From Anaerolineales bacterium (lineage in GTDB: Bacteria > Chloroflexota > Anaerolineae > Anaerolineales > Villigracilaceae), in assembly GCA_025056175.1 (NCBI GenBank), contig JANWWK010000056.1:41045-105044 (forward strand): a DNA stretch of 64,000 nt, in the 5' to 3' direction. Below, one piece after another: positions 58,196 to 64,000 of the stretch. The notes below the pieces were generated by a model that was not told where the DNA came from, ran no database searches, and saw only the letters and a program-made list of their open reading frames with translations. A program made the translations under genes and the position numbers. Position 1 is the first letter of the stretch; each line of letters starts with the position of its first letter.

Positions 58196-60709
58196 TCAGC
58201 TCACATCTCCTTTGCCCTGGCCCCAGAAGCGGGCAAAGGCCTCAGCCAGCAGAGCATGTTCGGGTTGGGTCAGTTGCGGGTCGCGGGCAAAGAGTTCGGC
58301 AGCATGTTTGCGCGCTTTTTCGATGAGCCCTATATCGGTCAGCGAGGCCATTTTCAGGCTGGTGACATGCCCGGCCTGAGCCGTACCTAAAAATTCACCT
58401 GGCCCGCGCTGTTGCAGGTCGAGTTCGGCCAGTCTGAAGCCATCGTTGGTTTCGGTCATGGCACGCAGGCGCTCGTTTTCGGCAGAATCGGCGCGGTCGG
58501 GGATGAGCAGGCAGAAGGCTTCGCCGCCACCGCGCCCGACTCTTCCGCGCAGTTGATGCAATTGCGCCAGGCCGAAACGGTTTGCGCCCTCGATGAGCAT
58601 GACTGTGGCATTCGGCACGTCCACCCCAACCTCGATAACAGTGGTCGAGACCAGGATGTGGTATTTCCGGTCACGAAATTCGGCCATAATGCGGTCTTTT
58701 TCATCAGGACGCATTTTGCCGTGCAACAGTCCCAGGTTCAGGTCAGGGAAGATTTCTTTCGAGAGCCGCTCATGGTCATCTACAGCCGCCTTCAGGTCCT
58801 CCATCTTTTCGCTTTCCTCAATGAGCGGATACACGATAAAAGCCTGCCCTCCGGCCCGAATTTGGGAGCGGATGAGAGAATAGGCGCGTTCTCGCTCTTG
58901 TGGGGTGAGAACGAACGTACTGACGGGTTTCCTGCCTGCAGGCATTTCGTCCATCACCGAGACATCCAGGTCACCGTACAGGGTCAACGCCAGAGAACGC
59001 GGAATGGGTGTGGCGGTCATCACCAGCAAGTGCGGATGTTCGCCTTTCCGGCGCAGGGCAGCGCGCTGTTCCACGCCAAAACGATGTTGTTCATCAATGA
59101 CAACCAGCTGTAAATCCTTAAACTGCACGGGGTCTTCCAAAAGTGCATGAGTGCCGATGAGGACTTTGACTTCACCCGATGCCAGGCCGGCATGGATGGC
59201 CTCGCGTTCGCCGTTGGCAGTATCGCCAGTGAGCAGGCGTATCTGCCCTTCCGAGAGCAGTCCTTCGGTGAGCAAAAAGCGCGAGAAATTTTTGAAGTGT
59301 TGTTCGGCCAGGATAGCAGTGGGCGCCATGATGGCTGCCTGCGCGCCGGCGCGGGTAATCATCATCGCGGCCAGCGCCGCGACAACAGTTTTACCGGAGC
59401 CAACATCTCCCTGAATCAGGCGGTTCATCGGGCGGCCTGAACCAATGTCCACGATGATGTCATCGAGCGCGCGTTTTTGGGCGCCAGTCAGCGGAAAGGG
59501 CAAAGCAGCAATGCGTTCGTTCAACCAGTCTTCGGGGACGTCGAAGATACGCCCGACGACAGATTGATACTCCCGTTTCTGACGCAGAACGCCCATCTGC
59601 AGGTAAAAGATTTCATCGAAAGCCAGCCGCTCGCGCGCGGCTTTGAGTGTTTCTTGCGAATCGGGGAAGTGCGCCTGTTGAATGGCTTCGCCCAAAGGCA
59701 GCAACTCTGCCGATGCGCGAATCGTCTCCGGCAGCGGGTCGCTCAGGCGCGGCGCCCAAAAGCGCACAACCTGCTCCATCTGTTTGCGCAGCCAGTTTTG
59801 GGTGATGTTGGCAGTGAGCGGGTACACCGGCACAATGCGGTTGGTACGCAAGTGTTCAGTTTCAACCGGTTCCCATTCGGGGCTGTTCATCACCAACCGG
59901 CCCAGATATTGCTCAATTTTGCCTGCCACCGCAATTGGCATGCCCTCTTTCAGCCGGTTCATCAGCCAGGGCTGGTTGAACCAGGTGATTCGCAGCCCGC
60001 CCGTGCCATCGGTGATGATGCACTCGATGACGCTCATTTTTCCGCCGCGCGCTTTGCGCTCGTACAGGTTTTGCACCTGACCGATGACAGTAACCACCTC
60101 ACCATACACCAGACTACGAATGGGTTTCAGGCGGCTGTAATCATCGTAGCGGCGCGGAAAGTTGTAGAGCATATCGCCCAGCGTGTATAGCCCCAGTTTT
60201 TTGAGTGCTTCGGCGTTACGCGGTCCCACTCCTTGCAGCACGGTGAGGCTGGCCTGCAGGGCGATGGGGGTTTGTGCAGATTGCGCGCCAGCATACGCAG
60301 AAGAGCGCGCAGGGGCCGGGCGACGGCTGGGAGCAGGCGCCGATTCTGGCTGGGGGCGCGCTTTGGGGGCAGGACGCGGCTCTTCAGCGGGAGACGCTTC
60401 GTGTCCGCCTGGTTGCGGGACGGTTTCCTGCTGATAGACTGGTTCAGGCAAAGGGGCATCTCCCTGTCCCTGAATCCGTTTCCACACGCCTTTGAGCGTT
60501 TCGGCGCGCGAGGCAGGGGTCAGGCGATGGTAGTCGCGCAGGCGCGAAGAGACAAGTTGGATAATTTCTTCAGAGACGCCTTCATTGCGGGCTTCGGCTT
60601 CCCAAAAGTCCAGAATTTTCGCCAAACCACCGATGACGGCAGTGTTGGCATATTTATTTTCGGCTTCAAGACGGAAAAATTTGCGGAGTTTTTCGAGTGA
60701 GGATTGCAT
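58196..60709 (-). CDS. recG: ATP-dependent DNA helicase RecG
   Basis: 837 residues. Walker A GDVGSGKTVVAALAAMMI, DEQHRFGVEQR (motif II), MTATPIPRSLALTLYGDL (motif III) and RGRVGRGG (motif VI) are clear, preceded by the wedge/OB domain. An N-terminal extension of about 150 residues with a Pro/Ala/Arg linker comes before it. It rescues stalled replication forks and processes Holliday junctions. First gene of its operon, divergent from the HD gene with a 41-base gap. Confidence 0.96.
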   Translation of the reverse strand: MQSSLEKLRKFFRLEAENKYANTAVIGGLAKILDFWEAEARNEGVSEEIIQLVSSRLRDYHRLTPASRAETLKGVWKRIQGQGDAPLPEPVYQQETVPQPGGHEASPAEEPRPAPKARPQPESAPAPSRRPAPARSSAYAGAQSAQTPIALQASLTVLQGVGPRNAEALKKLGLYTLGDMLYNFPRRYDDYSRLKPIRSLVYGEVVTVIGQVQNLYERKARGGKMSVIECIITDGTGGLRITWFNQPWLMNRLKEGMPIAVAGKIEQYLGRLVMNSPEWEPVETEHLRTNRIVPVYPLTANITQNWLRKQMEQVVRFWAPRLSDPLPETIRASAELLPLGEAIQQAHFPDSQETLKAARERLAFDEIFYLQMGVLRQKREYQSVVGRIFDVPEDWLNERIAALPFPLTGAQKRALDDIIVDIGSGRPMNRLIQGDVGSGKTVVAALAAMMITRAGAQAAIMAPTAILAEQHFKNFSRFLLTEGLLSEGQIRLLTGDTANGEREAIHAGLASGEVKVLIGTHALLEDPVQFKDLQLVVIDEQHRFGVEQRAALRRKGEHPHLLVMTATPIPRSLALTLYGDLDVSVMDEMPAGRKPVSTFVLTPQERERAYSLIRSQIRAGGQAFIVYPLIEESEKMEDLKAAVDDHERLSKEIFPDLNLGLLHGKMRPDEKDRIMAEFRDRKYHILVSTTVIEVGVDVPNATVMLIEGANRFGLAQLHQLRGRVGRGGGEAFCLLIPDRADSAENERLRAMTETNDGFRLAELDLQQRGPGEFLGTAQAGHVTSLKMASLTDIGLIEKARKHAAELFARDPQLTQPEHALLAEAFARFWGQGKGDVS

Positions 60710-60750
60710 AGGTTGTTATTTTATCAGAGGATTTGTGGTAAAACAGGCTC

Positions 60751-61437
60751 ATGACCCCTGAAGAAACCCTCCGGCTGACGGTGGCTTATGTCAAAGAATC
60801 GTTTTCGCGCGATTCTTCCGGCCACGATTGGTGGCACATTTACCGCGTATGGAAGACTGCGCTGACGCTCTGGCGCGCAGAAGGCGGCGACCGTTTTACG
60901 ATTGAACTGGCAGCCTTGCTGCACGATTTGGATGATTGGAAGCTGGTGAAGAATGCAGCCTGGCCGCCGCTTTCTCCGGCAGAGAAACTGGAAAATCCGG
61001 GCACCCCACTGCGCGCACAGGCCTGGATGCGCCAGATGGGAGTGGATGCCGCCATCGAAGCGCACGTGTGCGAGGTGATTACCGGCCTGTCGTTCAAGGG
61101 TGCGCTGGTCGAGACGCCCATGCGCACCCTCGAAGGCCAGATTGTGCAGGATGCCGACCGGCTGGATGCAATTGGTGCCATTGGGATTGCGCGCGCTTTT
61201 GCGTACGGCGGCCATAAGGGACGGTTGTTGTACGACCCCGATACGCCGCCGCAACTGCATCCCAGTTTTCAGGCATATCAAAACAGCAACAGTGCCACCA
61301 TCAATCACTTTTACGAAAAACTGTTACTGCTCAAAGACCGCATGAACACGCCGACGGCGAAGCGCATCGCCGCCGAACGTCATGCCTTTATGGAACGCTT
61401 CCTGGCACAATTCATGCAGGAATGGGAAGGGGGCTAG
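60751..61437 (+). CDS. HD-domain phosphohydrolase
   Basis: 228 residues. HDWWHIYRVWKTALTLW and AALLHDLDDWKLV carry the H...HD ligands, and the final Asp is in DADRLDAIGAIGIARAF. The YedJ/YpgQ-type HD layout suggests a nucleotide or small phosphoester substrate. A TAAAAC box lies 6 bases before the ATG, so the transcript may be leaderless. Confidence 0.9.
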   Translation: MTPEETLRLTVAYVKESFSRDSSGHDWWHIYRVWKTALTLWRAEGGDRFTIELAALLHDLDDWKLVKNAAWPPLSPAEKLENPGTPLRAQAWMRQMGVDAAIEAHVCEVITGLSFKGALVETPMRTLEGQIVQDADRLDAIGAIGIARAFAYGGHKGRLLYDPDTPPQLHPSFQAYQNSNSATINHFYEKLLLLKDRMNTPTAKRIAAERHAFMERFLAQFMQEWEGG

Positions 61438-61772
61438 CGTTCATCCCCCTCCCCCTGGATGGTCCCACGCTGCAGGCGGGAAAACAGCTTTGTCAGATTG
61501 GCCTCGGCGACCTCTTGCAGCGACAGGTCGAGCTCGGTGGCAATTTGGGCCAGATACCACAACACATCGCCCAGTTCGTACTTCAGGGCTTCGCGGTCTT
61601 CGGGGGAGATATGGCCGCCCTTATCGCGGAAGATTTTTTTGACCTTGCCGGCCAGTTCTCCGGCCTCGTTAACCAATCCCAGCGTGGGATAGACGATGGG
61701 ATGGTCGGTATGCACCAGGTGCCAGGTTTTGCGCGATTCGCGCTGATAGGCTGTAAAGTTTTCCAGTTTCAT
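61434..61772 (-). CDS. MazG-like NTP pyrophosphohydrolase
   Basis: 112 residues. GLVNEAGELAGKVKKIF and LKYELGDVLWYLAQI are the two EAGE/ELGD half-motifs that bind magnesium in the all-alpha NTP-pyrophosphatase family. It would hydrolyse non-canonical nucleoside triphosphates. Convergent overlap of 4 bases with the HD gene and coupled to the upstream lipoprotein gene. Confidence 0.9.
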   Translation of the reverse strand: MKLENFTAYQRESRKTWHLVHTDHPIVYPTLGLVNEAGELAGKVKKIFRDKGGHISPEDREALKYELGDVLWYLAQIATELDLSLQEVAEANLTKLFSRLQRGTIQGEGDER

Positions 61773-62440
61773 CAGGGCAGACGGGTGATAACGAAATCAT
61801 CGAAGGTAACATCGGTGCCGCGTTCTTTTTCATCGTTCCAGGCGAACAGGCCGACAGTGCCACTGGTATAGGTGGAGTCTTGCACGCTATCTATCTTTTG
61901 TCCGTTGACAAAGAGCGTCAGCGTGCCGGTGCCGCATTCTGCCGCGATTCGGTAGGAATCGGCATTCTTGGGGATCAGGCTGGAAGAAGCCCACTCGTTT
62001 TGATTCGTCAGAAACAAATCTTCCTGTCCGGTAACGGCTTTGGCAATGGCATAATCTCCATTCGGCGAAATGGCGAAGTAATACATATCTTCGGTCAGCG
62101 TCGTTCCCTGATGGCACAGGATGCCAAAGGCCGCCAGCGAATCGCTGCTCTGATTTTTGGCCGTGACCTCGATGCGGATATTGCTGTATTCTTCCTGGTT
62201 GGGGCTGCTCCAGATGAAGTAGCCCGTGCGGAAGACCTGAAAACGCAAACCGCCATTTTCGTATTCTACAGCGCTATCGGTATCCGTCCCGGTACCCCAG
62301 TTTTTGCTGAAGCCTTCAAAGTCATCTTTGAGAAGAGAGCCATCCGCGCCGGGCAAGCCGGGGATGGAGGGCAGCCCACAGGCCAGGGTGGCCGCTGCGA
62401 GTGCCAAAATTGCAAGAAGGGTGACAGGTGAAGGTTTCAT
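61772..62440 (-). CDS. Lipoprotein with a concanavalin-like (DUF1080-type) domain
   Basis: 222 residues. A signal peptide ends in LAAATLACG, a lipobox with the modified Cys at about residue 21. The rest is beta-rich (LLKDDFEGFSKNWGTG, NQEEYSNIRIEVTA, GTLTLFVNGQKIDSVQ, VGLFAWNDEKERGTDVTFDDF), typical of LamG/DUF1080 folds that bind glycans. It should sit on the outer face of the membrane. Confidence 0.85.
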   Translation of the reverse strand: MKPSPVTLLAILALAAATLACGLPSIPGLPGADGSLLKDDFEGFSKNWGTGTDTDSAVEYENGGLRFQVFRTGYFIWSSPNQEEYSNIRIEVTAKNQSSDSLAAFGILCHQGTTLTEDMYYFAISPNGDYAIAKAVTGQEDLFLTNQNEWASSSLIPKNADSYRIAAECGTGTLTLFVNGQKIDSVQDSTYTSGTVGLFAWNDEKERGTDVTFDDFVITRLP

Positions 62441-62564
62441 AAAAAATTCTCCTCTGCCTCTTTATACAATGCATCTGCCAAAAACGAAATAGGACTTTCG
62501 CACTCTTTTTTGTCGGTCATCTCGGCGCTGCTGCCTCTCTCATCCCCTGTTCATTCGTGTTGGG

Positions 62565-62570
62565 TATAAT
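62565..62570 (+). promoter_or_regulatory. -10 box for the zincin gene
   Basis: A perfect TATAAT ends 6 bases before the ATG at 62577, so the transcript would start at the start codon (leaderless). No good -35 is seen 16-18 bases upstream. Confidence 0.5.
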
Positions 62571-62576
62571 CGCCCT

Positions 62577-63833
62577 ATGAGTTGGCTGACAAGAGTTTCT
62601 GATTACCTGACGCTTGCCCTATTTCTGTTTGTTTTTCTGCGCGGCAGTGACGTGCGCCTGACCAGCACAGCCGACCGGCTTCATATTCTGGCTTCGGGGT
62701 ATGCCTTCGACCTGACCGGCTGGATGAGCGCTTCGGCCTGGCTCAAACTCACCCAGAGCGCCATTGCCTCGCCCCGCTATTTTACCCTGCCTGCGCAGCG
62801 CGAAACAGTGCTGGAATATCTGAATCTGGTAGAGGAGATACAGCGGGTTGAGGGCGAAATCCGCCGGGTATTTAGCGACCCCAACCAACCGGACCCCTAT
62901 GCGGCTTCGGCAGGCTTGCGCGCCGACCTGGAGCGGCTGTATCAGCGCTACCACGCCGTGGCTCCGTTTTCCGAATCGGTGCTGGAGATGCAGGTGACGA
63001 CGGTGCTATCGGAACTCGGCCTGACGGCAGGCGGTCAGCCGATTCCCTGGGTGCTATACCACATTACCCCCCTGCCCAAGAACCTGGTGCTTTCACCGCG
63101 CGAGGTCATTCGCCAGGAGACGAGTTACCTGCTCCAGCCAGAAATGACACTGGAGGAAATCATCCGCATCGAAGATACGGTCAGCCAGCGGCTGGGATAT
63201 TCGACCCTCGTGGTCGAAATCGGCGGGCTGGCGGCATATCCCACGATGATCATGCGCACCACTGCTCTGGGTTGGCTCTCCAACACCATCGCGCATGAGT
63301 GGATTCACCTGTATCTCGGCCAGAGGCCGCTGGGAATGAATTACGACCGCACCCCGGAACTTCGCACCATGAACGAAACCACCGCTTCGATTGCTGGCGA
63401 TGAAATTGGGCGAATGGTGATGGAGCGTTACTACCCTGAACTGGCCTGGCGCCATCGGGAAACGCTACAACTGGCCTCACGGCAGGCTGCACCGCTGCGA
63501 AATTTCGACTTTCGCGCCGAAATGTATAAAACCCGCGTCCGCGCCGATGAATTGCTGGCGCAGGGCAAAATCGAAGAAGCCGAAGCCTATATGGAAGCGC
63601 GACGTCAGTTCTTTTGGGAAAACGGTTACGCCATCCGCAAACTCAATCAGGCATATTTTGCGTTTCACGGTGCGTATGCCGATACGCCCGGCGGCGCAGC
63701 AGGCGAGGACCCGGTCGGTCCGGCTGTGCGCGAGCTGCGCGCCCGCAGTGCGACGCTCACCGATTTTCTGGAACGCATCGCGCAGATGTCTTCCTTTGAG
63801 GAATTGCTGGCGGCGCTGCGCACGTCTCCTTGA
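62577..63833 (+). CDS. Predicted membrane-anchored zinc metalloprotease
   Basis: 418 residues. One N-terminal anchor helix (YLTLALFLFVFL) is followed by a soluble part. HEWIHLYL is an HExxH zinc motif near residue 240, and NETTASIAGDEIG about 30 residues on supplies a likely third ligand Glu, as in gluzincins. The C-terminal third is helical, with Tyr- and Arg-rich segments. I do not recognise the family. A protease role is inferred from the motif only. Confidence 0.65.
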   Translation: MSWLTRVSDYLTLALFLFVFLRGSDVRLTSTADRLHILASGYAFDLTGWMSASAWLKLTQSAIASPRYFTLPAQRETVLEYLNLVEEIQRVEGEIRRVFSDPNQPDPYAASAGLRADLERLYQRYHAVAPFSESVLEMQVTTVLSELGLTAGGQPIPWVLYHITPLPKNLVLSPREVIRQETSYLLQPEMTLEEIIRIEDTVSQRLGYSTLVVEIGGLAAYPTMIMRTTALGWLSNTIAHEWIHLYLGQRPLGMNYDRTPELRTMNETTASIAGDEIGRMVMERYYPELAWRHRETLQLASRQAAPLRNFDFRAEMYKTRVRADELLAQGKIEEAEAYMEARRQFFWENGYAIRKLNQAYFAFHGAYADTPGGAAGEDPVGPAVRELRARSATLTDFLERIAQMSSFEELLAALRTSP

Positions 63834-63842
63834 ATGACTGGG

Positions 63843-64000
63843 GGTAACTATCCACTTCTCAACCTCTTGAGCCTCTCTGGGTAGGAGCGGGAAGCAGCCG
63901 CAAATCGGCGATGTCGCTGCCAAAAGCGGCAAAAATCTGGGCCATTTCTCCCCTCTCCCTACGGGAGAGGGGCCGGGGGTGAGGGAGGCTAGATAGTTAC
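63843..64000. repeat. MITE-like element with terminal inverted repeats
   Basis: GTAACTATC near 63844-63852 and GATAGTTAC at 63992-64000 are perfect 9-bp inverted ends. Inside, CCCCTCTCCCTACGGGAGAGGGG forms a strong hairpin, followed by GGGGGTGAGGG. No transposase. The copies at 44024 and 1515 share the end and core sequences. The element may continue beyond the window. Confidence 0.7.

Overview
The window looks like a piece of a moderately GC-rich bacterial chromosome, most likely a Chloroflexota (Anaerolineae-like) genome. This is inferred from gene content and style: a complete 14-subunit complex I operon next to FixABCX, many DUF-type membrane proteins, several CCCTCACCC-type palindromic repeats and short 7-bp tandem repeats. 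There is no rRNA or other taxonomic marker, so the assignment is an inference. I see no rRNA, tRNA or CRISPR array.

Layout. 0-10 kb: an S9 peptidase cut by the window edge; a Rieske oxygenase behind a possible leader-peptide attenuator; then a TetR-controlled run (TetR, a membrane/MFS fusion, dipeptide epimerase, M20 peptidase, membrane protein). 8.8-11.3 kb (minus): aminotransferase, a kanamycin-nucleotidyltransferase-like protein and DNA-3-methyladenine glycosylase. 11.3-13.9 kb: an A+T-richer island with a DpnM-type adenine methylase, an XRE regulator, a frameshifted partner and a BrnTA toxin-antitoxin pair, ending in a truncated DinB gene. 14.2-17.9 kb: M24 peptidase, SDR, a short Flp-type pilin absent from ordinary ORF calls, a degenerate hicAB remnant and a LacD-like aldolase. 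18.0-22.7 kb (minus): membrane PAS protein, MTH1187-type protein, GatB, enoyl-CoA hydratase and a hypothetical. 22.8-26.4 kb (minus): fixABCX. 26.6-42.4 kb (plus): nuoA-N. 42.4-48.2 kb: small proteins, a LysM surface protein, a methyltransferase and two GT87-like proteins. 48.4-55.4 kb: a SET protein and a five-gene minus-strand envelope polysaccharide operon. 55.7-60.7 kb (minus): recG, coaD, SPFH, NAD-kinase-like. 60.7-64 kb: HD hydrolase, MazG, lipoprotein and a predicted zincin.

How the genes fit together: FixABCX and complex I are divergent from one 217-bp intergenic region and both feed the quinone pool. The epimerase and M20 peptidase are translationally coupled and suggest dipeptide salvage. 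The minus-strand operon at 49.1-55.4 kb has the parts of an exopolysaccharide initiation pathway (nucleotide-sugar dehydratase, epimerase, priming phosphotransferase, GT2).

The most unusual feature is how heavily small repeats and toxin-antitoxin-like genes have entered core genes. The nuo operon carries a HepT/MntA pair bounded by a 61-bp exact direct repeat, an orphan HicB-like gene, heptamer arrays at several gene junctions, and palindromic repeats translated in frame inside nuoG and nuoL. Heptamer arrays are also translated in frame inside a methyltransferase and a FemAB-like gene. A second notable locus is the methylase/XRE island, where one 19-bp inverted-repeat operator (TTATGC-N7-GCATAA) lies before both genes. 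All function calls are from reading sequence and family memory, without database searches.
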